A stretch of 25,228 bases of DNA from Azotobacter paspali (lineage in GTDB: Bacteria; Pseudomonadota; Gammaproteobacteria; Pseudomonadales; Pseudomonadaceae). The position numbers and the translations under genes were made by a program. Below the pieces are notes generated by a model. It had not been told where the DNA came from and did no database searches. It worked only from the letters and a program-made list of their open reading frames with translations. The number at the start of each line of letters is the position of its first letter. Position 1 is the stretch's first letter. This document shows, piece after piece, positions 1 through 7,006 of the stretch. The DNA is taken from assembly GCF_042434745.1 (NCBI RefSeq), contig NZ_JBHLSS010000020.1, one strand, 5' to 3'.

Positions 1-262
1 GAAGCGCTGTTCCATCCGTTATCCGTTCTCTCGTGGAATCCAATCGGCTGTTGGGATGAACGTATTCTCCCCGATTCCTTATGACATAGTAAGACTAAGA
101 GATCGCCTGCCTTCACATAGTCGAGGCACTGCTGTAGGCTTGGCTGGTCATCGCATGTCGGGGCTTTGTTCTCGAACAGATGGCAGGCATGGATACCTGC
201 AGCGATTAGCGATCCCGCTATAGAACCGTGAATTGCCGATTGGAGTCCGAAGGGACGCGCAT
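1..262 (-). pseudogene. Serine recombinase (Tn3-type resolvase) remnant, 5' part, frameshifted
   Basis: Read on the minus strand from about 262, the translation starts like a resolvase N terminus (MRVPSD, compare MRVSTD). It meets stops near 212-222, then continues from about 216 in another frame as LIAAGI, HLFENKAP, a SLQQCLDYVKAGDLLVLL stretch and ESGR. This matches the resolvase pattern in which the catalytic-domain start is followed by DLQRDAL-AAG, LFEDKASG, RPGL, GD-LVVWKLDR. The catalytic Ser of MRVST is replaced by Pro, and at least one frameshift and two stops are visible, so it is dead. The rest of the gene would lie left of the window. This family resolves cointegrates of replicative transposons; the copy suggests a decayed Tn3-like element. 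Family call from pattern recognition only. Confidence 0.6.
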
Positions 263-288
263 GTACGGAAACCCTCACTTGATGTTTC

Positions 289-310
289 TGTACAGTACAC
301 CGTTGTGTAC
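289..310. promoter_or_regulatory. Two overlapping palindromes upstream of the resolvase remnant (res-like or operator site)
   Basis: TGTAC-A-GTACA (289-299) overlaps GTACAC-CGTT-GTGTAC (295-310). Both are perfect inverted repeats. They sit about 30-50 bases upstream of the resolvase remnant start, where Tn3-type elements carry their res recombination subsites. A plain repressor operator is the alternative. Confidence 0.4.
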
Positions 311-674
311 GGTGTTTTTCGTGCATGAATTGGTAATGTTTTGGTCGATCGAACCCTGCTGGGAAAACCTGTTTTTCCGATAGCACCTCCACTCACTGCC
401 CTCAGTCACTGCCAGCAAAGGTCCAAAAGGAGTTGAATAAGGCTATTTCCAGCGAAGAAATTCGTGGTTGCGGAGCTCCAAGATTATTTTACTACTATAC
501 GGCTGCACATTAGCGATTTAATAGTACCATGTGCGTATTCCGAAGGCTGGGGCGAGCCCTAATGTTTTATCTATAAGAACAGCCACTTTATCAGCAATTC
601 TGTTGCTTGTCCCCAGGGCTAGCAAAATAAAATCCCGGTTTTGCTGGGAGTACTTACTAGAAGAGGTACCTGCA
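311..674. other. Intergenic stretch without a recognisable gene
   Basis: Between the res-like palindromes and mlaA I see no credible coding sequence. The reading frame that runs into mlaA from 531 has no family similarity before residue 49 and no ribosome site. The mlaA promoter should lie here, but I cannot pick out a convincing -35/-10 pair. Confidence 0.5.
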
Positions 675-1379
675 ATGCGTGTGATTGCCGTCGACCAAGC
701 TAAACGATTGGGCCGTTCACTGGCTTGTGCCGGATTGGTCCTGCTGCCCATAATGACGGCGATTGCCGAAGATCAGGATCCGTGGGAGACGTTCAACCGG
801 GCGATATTTCGCTTCAACGATACCTTGGATACTTATTTCATGAAGCCGGTTGCCAAAGGGTACCAGGCTATTGCTCCGCAGTTCGTTGAAGATGGGGTGC
901 ATAATGCCTATCGCAACATTGGCGAGGTCGGTAACTTGGCCAACGATCTGCTGCAGGTAAAATTTCACGATGCCGGTGTCGATAGCAGCAGGTTGTTGCT
1001 CAATACCACCATTGGCGTATTGGGATTTGTCGATGTGGCGACCAGAATGGGGCTTAATCGCAACGACGAGGATTTTGGTCAAACCCTTGGTGCCTGGGGT
1101 GTATCTAGCGGGCCCTATGTGGTCTTGCCTTTCTTTGGGCCGAGCACCGTGCGTGATACGGGTGGGTTAATTGGGGATACTTTTACGAAGCCCTATATTT
1201 ACATGAATAATACGACTGCCAAAAATGCCTTGTTTGCTGGCGAGGTTGTAGATACCCGAGCATCTTTGTTGTCGGCCGAGAAACTCATTACCGGCGATAG
1301 ATACATATTCATCCGCAATGCCTATATGCAAAGCCGCGAGTTCAAGGCGCAGGATGGCAAGGTGGAGGATGATTTTTGA
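675..1379 (+). CDS. mlaA: MlaA/VacJ family outer-membrane lipid asymmetry protein
   Basis: The 234-residue protein matches the Pseudomonas MlaA/VacJ family throughout: DPWETFNRAIFRFND after the signal peptide, APQFVEDGVHNAYRNIGEVG, RMGLNRNDEDFGQTLGAWG, GPYVVLPFFGPST, DTRASLLSAEKL, and the C-terminal VEDDF. MlaA is the outer-membrane part of the Mla system, which removes mislocalised phospholipids from the outer leaflet and passes them to MlaC. The start at 675 is chosen because GAGG lies 8 bases upstream and a signal peptide follows directly (hydrophobic 16-30, likely cut after A31 at TAIA|ED). The upstream in-frame extension to 531 lacks both. There is no lipobox Cys before the mature part, as in Pseudomonas homologues and unlike E. 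coli MlaA. It stands alone and is probably host backbone next to the mobile region. Confidence 0.93.
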   Translation: MRVIAVDQAKRLGRSLACAGLVLLPIMTAIAEDQDPWETFNRAIFRFNDTLDTYFMKPVAKGYQAIAPQFVEDGVHNAYRNIGEVGNLANDLLQVKFHDAGVDSSRLLLNTTIGVLGFVDVATRMGLNRNDEDFGQTLGAWGVSSGPYVVLPFFGPSTVRDTGGLIGDTFTKPYIYMNNTTAKNALFAGEVVDTRASLLSAEKLITGDRYIFIRNAYMQSREFKAQDGKVEDDF

Positions 1380-1428
1380 TTTTTTCGTTCTGTCGATGTA
1401 TTGGCGTGATCGCGGCGGAACGATGGCA

Positions 1429-1460
1429 AAGGTCAGTACTTCTTTGAAGTGACTGACCTT
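1429..1460 (+). terminator. Long hairpin 3' of mlaA, possible terminator
   Basis: AAGGTCAGTACTTC (1429-1442), loop TTT, then GAAGT and ACTGACCTT with one bulged G gives a 14-bp stem. It lies about 50 bases after the mlaA stop. There is no T-run after it, so an intrinsic terminator is plausible but not typical. Confidence 0.4.
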
Positions 1461-1479
1461 CCTCTAAGGAAATCCTTAT

Positions 1480-1611
1480 ATGGACGCCTCCCGGAACTCA
1501 AGAGGTAGACCAGCTGGCATTCAGGTAGGAGCAGTCTTATATCCGGCCTATGTGCGCAGGCCGAAAAACCTGCTGGCCCTGATGGAATCCGCCGACGAGG
1601 CCCTCATCTGA
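1480..1611 (+). CDS. Possible small protein, 43 residues, unknown
   Basis: ATG at 1480 is preceded by AAGGA about 10 bases upstream and opens 43 codons to TGA at 1609. The product is basic in its first half (MDASRNSRGRPAG) and ends in an amphipathic stretch with ALMESADEALI. I do not recognise a family. It could also be the remnant tail of a gene lost when the neighbouring IS arrived. No coding evidence beyond the ribosome site. Confidence 0.25.
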   Translation: MDASRNSRGRPAGIQVGAVLYPAYVRRPKNLLALMESADEALI

Positions 1612-1824
1612 AAATCGAGCTGAGGGCAGCGCCCATGGCTCATATTCCTTACCAGGTTTACCCCGTCACGGTCTGAGCTGTTCCGCCATCACATGCTTAC
1701 GGCTTGCGCTCCTTGTGAAGCCTGTTGGTTACTGTTTTCAATGCTCCGCAGGACATGCGCTAAAGCGTTCCGCCCGGTACGGAGTGTTGTGGTCAAGTTT
1801 TGGTGGACACCGAGATAGGGGATT

Positions 1825-2461
1825 TCAGGTAGTGGCCTTTTCGTAGTCGGCTGGCGATCGATAGCCGAGGGTGGAGTGCAGCCGTGGGTGTTGTAGAAGG
1901 CGACGATGTAATGAGTGATGTCGGCAACGGCCTCGGCCGGATTGGCGTGGCAGCGCTGCCAGACCCTTTCCATCTTCAGGTTCAGGAAGAACCGCTCCAT
2001 GACGGCGTTATCCCAGCAGTTTCCCCACGGCCGCCAGGTGCAGCCAGCCGCGCCCGGTGCGGATGTAGGTGATATCGGCTACCCACCCCTGGTCAGGGGC
2101 TTGCGGGTTAAAGCGTCGAGCCAGGAGGTTGTCGGCTATCGGCCACTCATGTCGGCTGTCGGTGGTATGGACGAACTTACGCTTCCAGCGCCTTCAGGCC
2201 GTGCTGCTTCATCAGGCGTCGCACGCGGTGACGACCCGTACGCAGGCCCAGGGCCTTCAGGCTCGCACTCAGCCGGCGACTACCATAGTTGCCACCACTG
2301 GCCTGGAAGGCAACCTGCAACGGGGCGCTAAGGGGGCAGGCCCGTGCGGCTCGCCAGCGATGGCGTGCGGCATACACGCCCGAGCGACTCACGCCCAAAA
2401 GCCGACACAGTCGGGACGTTTCGACCGTCTCCTGCCACTGATCGATCATCTGCTGGATCAC
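1825..2461 (-). pseudogene. IS3-family transposase OrfB (left copy), frameshifted and deleted
   Basis: The N-terminal half is intact from a GTG at 2461: IDQWQETVETSRLCRLLGVS, the helix-turn-helix-like LLGVSRSGVYAARHRW, and RHRVRRLMKQHGLKAL, ending at a stop near 2177. The frame then shifts to KRKFVHTTDSRHEWPIADNL and GWVADITYIRT, the first part of the rve integrase core. A 209-base deletion removes the middle catalytic part. The tail ERFFLNLKMERVWQR..ADYEKATT remains. The element cannot make an active DDE enzyme by itself. Confidence 0.8.
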
Positions 2462-2757
2462 TTCAGTTCCCGGGCGAAGAAGGCCGATGCTTTTTTTAGG
2501 ATCGATACATCCTCGCGTAGCCGCTGATTTTCCCGCTCCAACTCCCGAATGCGTCGTTGCTCTGCGGTCAACGGCTTGCCCTGGCCGGGCTAGCCCGCCT
2601 GCTCGGCGTCGTACTGGGCCAGCCAGCGGCGGACCGCACTGTCCACTAGATCCAAATCATGGCAGACCTGCGCCACGCTCAGGCCTTGGTTTCTGATCAT
2701 CTGCACCACCTGCAGTTTGAAGGCGGTGTCGAAGCGTCTACGGATACGTGATGTCAT
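2462..2757 (-). pseudogene. IS3-family OrfA (left copy), interrupted by TAG
   Basis: Starts MTSRIRRRFDTAFKLQVV at 2757 and carries the OrfA helix-turn-helix region (GLSVAQVCHDLDLVDSAVRRW). It reaches TAG after DAEQAG at 2590. Past that stop the same frame continues as the expected leucine-zipper part (TAEQRRIRELERENQRLRED, ILKKASAFFAREL). The TAG probably replaces a Gln codon, and the right copy has it at the same place. OrfA normally supplies DNA binding and is joined to OrfB by frameshifting. Confidence 0.75.
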
Positions 2758-2893
2758 GGCTTTCAGATCCTCGTTGGGGATGATCATCCCCCTATCGAGG
2801 TGTCTACGAGAATTAGACCACTACAAACCATCTCCGATAAGTAACCTACCAACTCAGCTAGCCGAAGGAGATTCAGGCGCCGCGACGATATGG

Positions 2894-3756
2894 CTAGGCT
2901 TTTTCTGAAAAGTCGACGCGCCAGCAGCGGTCGATACAGGCCAGAGTGACCGTCGCCTTGAGGCTGCTGGCCAGCTTGTCGAACCGGGCGCAGAGCCGGC
3001 GTTTTCCTTAAGCTAACTGAACAGGCGTTCGATTACATTGCGCTATTGGTATTAGGCTCAATCAAAGAGCCTGGGCGGCTTGCGATGCATCTGGCGCCGT
3101 GCGATGATCGGCTAGATACCGACACAATCACAATGATGCCGGAGCGCTTCGCTGTCGTATCCCTTGTCGGCCACGATACGTCGGCAGCGCTTGCGCGGCC
3201 TACCTTTGGCACCTGGCAGTCGCACCTGTTCGAGCAGCGGAATGAAGTGCTGCGAGTCAGCCCGCTGACCTGGCGAAAACCTGAAGGTCAGCGGAAATCC
3301 CTAGGCATCACAGAGTAGATGGAGCTTGGTACCAAGTCCGCCGCAGCTACGGCCCAAAGCCTGATCTAGCGGTTCGTCCGGCCTCCTTTTTTCGCCTCCA
3401 GAGACGGCGATTGTGGCACGGATCGTGGTGGAATCGATCATCAACCAGGTGTCCAGATCAAGATAGCCATCCTGGCGCAGTTTCAGATGCAGATGCGCCA
3501 GGATGCGCTCGAGGGTACCGTTATCGCGCCATTGCCGGAAGCGCTGGTAGACCGTCCTCCAGCGGCCATACCGGTCGGCCAGGTCACGCCATTTGACGTC
3601 CGAGCACAGGATCCAGAAGATGCCATTGAGCATTTGCCGATCATCACGACGTGGGCGCGCCATCCGCTGGGGTGGGGAAACGATAGCTTCGATCAACGCC
3701 CAGCACTCATCCGACAGTTCGTGACGTCCGATTATACTTGCCTCCACTGCTATCAC
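2894..3756 (-). pseudogene. IS5-family transposase, decayed
   Basis: From a GTG at 3756 the first 151 codons are open: HELSDECWALIEAIV, RRDDRQMLNGIFWILCSDVKWRDL, RYGRWRTVYQRFRQW, and the first catalytic Asp in WLMIDSTTIRA. After LLCDA a TAG follows. The same frame then gives GFPLTFRFSPGQRADS, a RRIVADKGYDSEALR stretch (second catalytic Asp) and RNVIERLF (Glu), broken by three more TAG, one TGA and one TAA. A frameshift near 3000 leads to RFDKLASSLKATVTLACIDR and the end at 2894. Family: IS5/IS427-like DDE transposase that lost activity long ago. I could not define its terminal repeats. Confidence 0.82.
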
Positions 3757-4140
3757 GGACTCAGGTTAGCAAACACGACTTTTAATACAAAACCTAAGGC
3801 TCGCTTGCGGTCGATCAGCACCTGTGTCAATCCAGCATTGGCGTTGTCACCACGATGAACCATTCGCTTTTGTGCAAAAAACGGGGCACAGGGGAAATTG
3901 CGAGTGACGTCCGTCACCGTCGGCATATTAATAAGCGCACCCTTATCGGAGTTACCAAACCGCTTATTCCATAATATTATTACTAAACCATTGCCTCATA
4001 TTAGAGACCGCATTACAATTTGATACAAATATTAAGCACAGATAATACATTACTAATTAAAACCGACATGCAAAATTAGACAATTTCGCGGACTCAGCAC
4101 ATTAAACAAATCAACCATCTGATTATTATTTTGGCAGATC
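3757..4140. other. AT-rich intergenic region upstream of the regulator
   Basis: No gene is apparent. From about 3940 the sequence becomes clearly AT-rich (runs such as ATATTATTACTAAACC and GATACAAATATTAAGC), unlike the GC-rich operon. It contains the palindrome at 3904-3917 and two similar units TTACCAAACC (about 3952) and TTACTAAACC (about 3980). It must hold the promoter of the regulator at 4141, and may be a target for silencing proteins. Confidence 0.5.
3904..3917. promoter_or_regulatory. Perfect 14-base palindrome, possible operator
   Basis: GTGACG-TC-CGTCAC is a perfect inverted repeat about 225 bases upstream of the MocR-type regulator. Its position suits an operator or activator site, but no known site is identified. 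Confidence 0.3.
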
Positions 4141-5547
4141 ATGGAACGTCAAAGCCTTTATAAGCAAGTTTATTCTAGAATAGTAAGCTTGATCTCTCAG
4201 GAGGCCTTAACCCCTGGTCAACGAGTCCCCTCCATCCGCTCCCTCGCAAGTGAGTTGAGACTGTCACGCAATACTGTAGAAATTGCCTATAGCATGCTTA
4301 TCAGCGATGGCTATTTGGAAGCGCGCGGCCAAGCAGGAACTTTTGTTTCCAGAACACACGCCATAAGAAGACTTATGGGCAAGTCTATCACGGCCACCCA
4401 AACTCCCATAAAAAAAAGTAATCATAATTCAAGTCGCGATGAGACCGCTGCAGGAACTTCTTTGGGCTACCAGCTGGGCTTACCGGCACTGGATCTGTTC
4501 CCGCATAAATTATGGAGCAGCTTAAGTTCTCGTCAGATGAAGTTGCAAAGCAAGATGCTTAGTTACCCAACTCCCTCGGGCTATCCGCCATTGAGGGAGA
4601 GCATCTGCGCTTATCTTCAACTGTCTAGGGGAGTAGATTGCTCGTCAGAACAAGTCTTCATCACAGCAGGTTATCAAGGTGCGCTCAATCTGCTGGGCAG
4701 AACTCTAATCAAACATAGCGATGAGGTCTGGATCGAAGATCCATGCTTTCCGCCCAGTCGCCACCTACTTAGGCAGATGGGCGCGCGGCTGGTGCCTGTA
4801 AGTGTAGATAAAGAGGGCATCAGGGTGGACGACGGCAAAGCGCGAGCTGCACGTGCAAAGTTCGCATTGGTAACACCCGCTCATCAAAGTCCGCTTGGAG
4901 TGACTCTATCGCTTAAACGACGACTGGACTTGGTTGCATGGGCCAATGATAACAACGCATATATTATTGAGGACGACTACGACAGCGAATATTGCTACGA
5001 AGGGCGGCGCGTACCAGCCTTAGCCAGCCTAACTAGTCATGGCGATTTCCTTTATCTAGGTACGTTCAGCAAAGTGCTAAGTCCGTCACTGCGCCTAGGC
5101 TATTTGGTTGTGCCTAAAAATTTGATCACCGTTTTCGATGATGCATGCCATCAACTCAATGGCGGCTGTCCAATTTTGAGCCAAGGCGTCATCGCAGATT
5201 TCATGCAAGGTGGTTACTTCGCTAGGCATTTGCGCAAGATGCGAACGGCTTACGCGCAACGCAGAGAGATGGTGATCGAAAGCTTAACCGCCGAGTTCGG
5301 CAGCCGAATTAATTTCAATACCCCCGCCACCGGGCTCCATCTGCTGGCCAGGCTTGCCCCGGATGAAAACGACCAATTGCTCGCTAAACGTGCCCGCGAC
5401 AATGGTTTCGGCATAGCTGCTTTATCGCCACGCAGTATCGAGCATGACTGTGGCAAAGGGTTGCTATTGGGATTTGCCAACGTGGCCACGCCCCAGCAAG
5501 CCGCCAGCATGGCCCGCCGACTGCACCAGAGCATTTTGCCAAGCTGA
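4141..5547 (+). CDS. MocR-subfamily GntR regulator (winged helix plus aminotransferase-like domain)
   Basis: The 468-residue protein has two domains. Residues 1-70 form a GntR winged helix (LYKQVYSRIVSLI, GQRVPSIRSLASELRLSRNT, GYLEARGQAGTFVS). Residues 110-468 form a fold-type I aminotransferase domain with PSGYPPLRESICAYL, the cofactor-binding IIEDDYDSEYCYEG, and the PLP lysine in GTFSKVLSPSLRLGYL. MocR proteins use PLP or a PLP-ligand adduct as effector, often an amino compound, and commonly control the neighbouring operon. It faces the biosynthetic operon tail to tail, with 4 bases between stops. No strong Shine-Dalgarno precedes the ATG. Its codons are AT-richer than those of the operon, suggesting a separate origin. 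Effector unknown; an arylamine would fit the context. Confidence 0.9.
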   Translation: MERQSLYKQVYSRIVSLISQEALTPGQRVPSIRSLASELRLSRNTVEIAYSMLISDGYLEARGQAGTFVSRTHAIRRLMGKSITATQTPIKKSNHNSSRDETAAGTSLGYQLGLPALDLFPHKLWSSLSSRQMKLQSKMLSYPTPSGYPPLRESICAYLQLSRGVDCSSEQVFITAGYQGALNLLGRTLIKHSDEVWIEDPCFPPSRHLLRQMGARLVPVSVDKEGIRVDDGKARAARAKFALVTPAHQSPLGVTLSLKRRLDLVAWANDNNAYIIEDDYDSEYCYEGRRVPALASLTSHGDFLYLGTFSKVLSPSLRLGYLVVPKNLITVFDDACHQLNGGCPILSQGVIADFMQGGYFARHLRKMRTAYAQRREMVIESLTAEFGSRINFNTPATGLHLLARLAPDENDQLLAKRARDNGFGIAALSPRSIEHDCGKGLLLGFANVATPQQAASMARRLHQSILPS

Positions 5548-5551
5548 ACGT

Positions 5552-5947
5552 TCATTCTAGGTCGGGAATGACCGCAGTGGCCTCGATCTGGACCTTAGCT
5601 CCCTCCACCATAAGCCCCTGCACGTGGAATGCACTCATCGAGGGGTAATAACCTATCAAGCTCTTGTACGCGAGCCCCACTTCGCGCGCCTCGGCAAAAT
5701 AGGCATCTCGATCGCTGACATACCAGGTTAGGCGAATTAGATGCTCAGGACGCGCGCCAGCCTCTGCCAGAACCGCAACTATATTGTGCAATGCCTGAAT
5801 TGCCTGTTCAGCGTACCGTTCGCTGACAAGGCAGCTATGGCTGTCCCAGCCAAATTGACCTGAGGTGCATACCAGTGTTCCGCGAGCGGCAACTCCATTA
5901 GCGTAGCCGCGCGGGCGTACCCAGTCCGAAGGTTGAAGAATATTCAT
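5552..5947 (-). CDS. RidA/YjgF/UK114 family protein lacking the usual active-site Arg
   Basis: The 131-residue single-domain protein fits the Rid family: GTLVCTSGQFGWD near residues 23-35, AEQAIQALHNIVAVLAEAGA, HLIRLTWYVSDRDAY, and the C-terminal VQIEATAVIP. RidA proper hydrolyses reactive 2-imino or enamine intermediates using an Arg in a P-x-R-S-x-x-x-V motif. Here the aligned segment is YPSMSAFHVQGL, with Met in place of that Arg. It is therefore unlikely to be a housekeeping imine deaminase and may be a pathway-adapted Rid protein, for example acting on an imine or carbamate-like intermediate. It is the last gene of the operon, its ATG overlaps the thioesterase stop by 4 bases, and it is convergent with the MocR gene. 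Confidence 0.88.
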   Translation of the reverse strand: MNILQPSDWVRPRGYANGVAARGTLVCTSGQFGWDSHSCLVSERYAEQAIQALHNIVAVLAEAGARPEHLIRLTWYVSDRDAYFAEAREVGLAYKSLIGYYPSMSAFHVQGLMVEGAKVQIEATAVIPDLE

Positions 5948-6378
5948 GCGAGTACTCTGGACTCAGAAAGGCACACACTTAATGCGTTACGAATGTCGGC
6001 AGGGATCGGTATAGACTTACCGTCGTGCAGACCGGTTTGCACCATGACTTGCTGGCAGCGCATGCGTACCACCCCATCGACATGCCCCTCGATGGCCAAA
6101 GTCAAAGAGCGCTGACCTAGCCTCTCGATGCGCAACTCCATCGTCAACTGGTCACCATGGCGTGAAGGCACCGTGAACTCGCACGTAAGCTTGATCAACG
6201 GAAGTCCCAACCGACGCGCACCTATAAGATGCGCGAAGTCGATGTCCAATCCTTCGGTGAACCAATCTTCAACTAACCAATTGGTCAGTACCAAGTACTG
6301 GGGAAAATAGACAATGCCTGCCGGATCGCAGTGTTGAAAGCGGATCAGATACGTTTTGCTGAAGTGAGGATTATCCAC
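5944..6378 (-). CDS. 4-hydroxybenzoyl-CoA thioesterase-like hotdog enzyme
   Basis: The protein is 144 residues from a GTG start. The motif IRFQHCDPAGIVYFPQYL near residues 12-29 is the signature of Pseudomonas-type 4-hydroxybenzoyl-CoA thioesterase, with D18 in the catalytic Asp position. LPLIKLTCEFTVPSRHGDQL and SLTLAIEGHVDG follow as in 4HBT hotdog folds. The GTG at 6378 is preferred because GGGAG lies 7 bases upstream and the length equals the family's. A longer frame starts at a TTG at 6435 inside trpG. Expected reaction: hydrolysis of an aromatic acyl-CoA to the free acid. Next to a benzoate-type ligase and an acyl-CoA epoxidase it would release the product from CoA. It lies 22 bases after trpG and overlaps the RidA gene. 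Confidence 0.88.
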   Translation of the reverse strand: MDNPHFSKTYLIRFQHCDPAGIVYFPQYLVLTNWLVEDWFTEGLDIDFAHLIGARRLGLPLIKLTCEFTVPSRHGDQLTMELRIERLGQRSLTLAIEGHVDGVVRMRCQQVMVQTGLHDGKSIPIPADIRNALSVCLSESRVLA

Positions 6379-6400
6379 AGGGTGCTCCCGTAAGGTAGGT

Positions 6401-7006
6401 TCAGGCAGCAGTCCACAGCGCTCGGACCCGCGCAACCTGTTGCAGATAATTCGCCAGCATCGCCATGCCGTGCGGAGTCATCAGAGATTCGGGATGAAAT
6501 TGTAACCCATAAATAGGCAGCTCCCGGTGCTGCAGTGCCATGATCTCACATGGGCGGCCGTCCTGATCCAGGGCATGGGCTGTCGCTATCAGCTGACTGG
6601 GCAACTCGCCGGCCACCAAGGAATGATATCGTGCAACGTGCAACTCTTGGGGCAGTCCAACAAACAGATCACTCGCCTCATGATGGATACGCGACACCTT
6701 GCCGTGCATTACCTCACGGGCCCGACGCACTTCACCACCAAAAGCTGCGGTAATGCATTGATGTCCTAGGCAGATGCCTAATACGGGCAAATGTTGAGCG
6801 AAATGTTTGATGGCTGCCAACGAAATACCGCCCTCGGCTGGCGAACAGGGGCCAGGTGAAATGATCAGCGACTCAGGTGCCAATTCTTCGATCTGCTGCA
6901 GCGTGATGTCATCGTTGCGGCGCACCTGAATGTCGGCGCCGAGAATGCGCAGATACTGCACAATGTTGTATGTGAAAGAATCGTAGTTATCGATCATTAA
7001 GTGCAT
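6401..7006 (-). CDS. trpG: Anthranilate synthase glutamine amidotransferase component (TrpG/PabA type)
   Basis: The 201-residue class I glutamine amidotransferase starts MIDNYDSFTYNIVQYL, has the oxyanion-loop SPGPCSPAEGG (about 50-60), the nucleophile C79 in GICLGHQ, and H171 and E173 of the triad in LQFHPES. It supplies ammonia from glutamine to the chorismate-using partner encoded just upstream. The ATG at 7006 has an excellent AGGAGGT 6 bases upstream and overlaps the end of trpE by 20 bases, so the two subunits are co-translated. TrpG and PabA cannot be told apart from sequence alone; the partner points to anthranilate. Probably a pathway-dedicated copy rather than the tryptophan gene, because no trpD or trpC follows. 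Confidence 0.92.
   Translation of the reverse strand: MHLMIDNYDSFTYNIVQYLRILGADIQVRRNDDITLQQIEELAPESLIISPGPCSPAEGGISLAAIKHFAQHLPVLGICLGHQCITAAFGGEVRRAREVMHGKVSRIHHEASDLFVGLPQELHVARYHSLVAGELPSQLIATAHALDQDGRPCEIMALQHRELPIYGLQFHPESLMTPHGMAMLANYLQQVARVRALWTAA

Larger units (their letters stand above)
1785..2825 (-). mobile_element. IS3-family element, left copy, internally deleted
   Basis: Ends were set by comparing this copy with the one at 18744-20755. One end reads TGTTGTGGTCAAG, the other (reverse complement) TGTAGTGGTCTAAT, and both run into a shared GACACC..GATAGGGG inverted repeat. The two genes lie on the minus strand in IS3 order, orfA then orfB. Relative to the right copy, 209 bases of orfB are missing at about 2025/2026. 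The flanks (GAG before, AAC after) show no target duplication, so this copy or its surroundings were rearranged after insertion. Confidence 0.85.

Noticed and set aside
531..674. N-terminal extension of MlaA
   Set aside because: No ribosome site, no similarity, and it would place the signal peptide internally.
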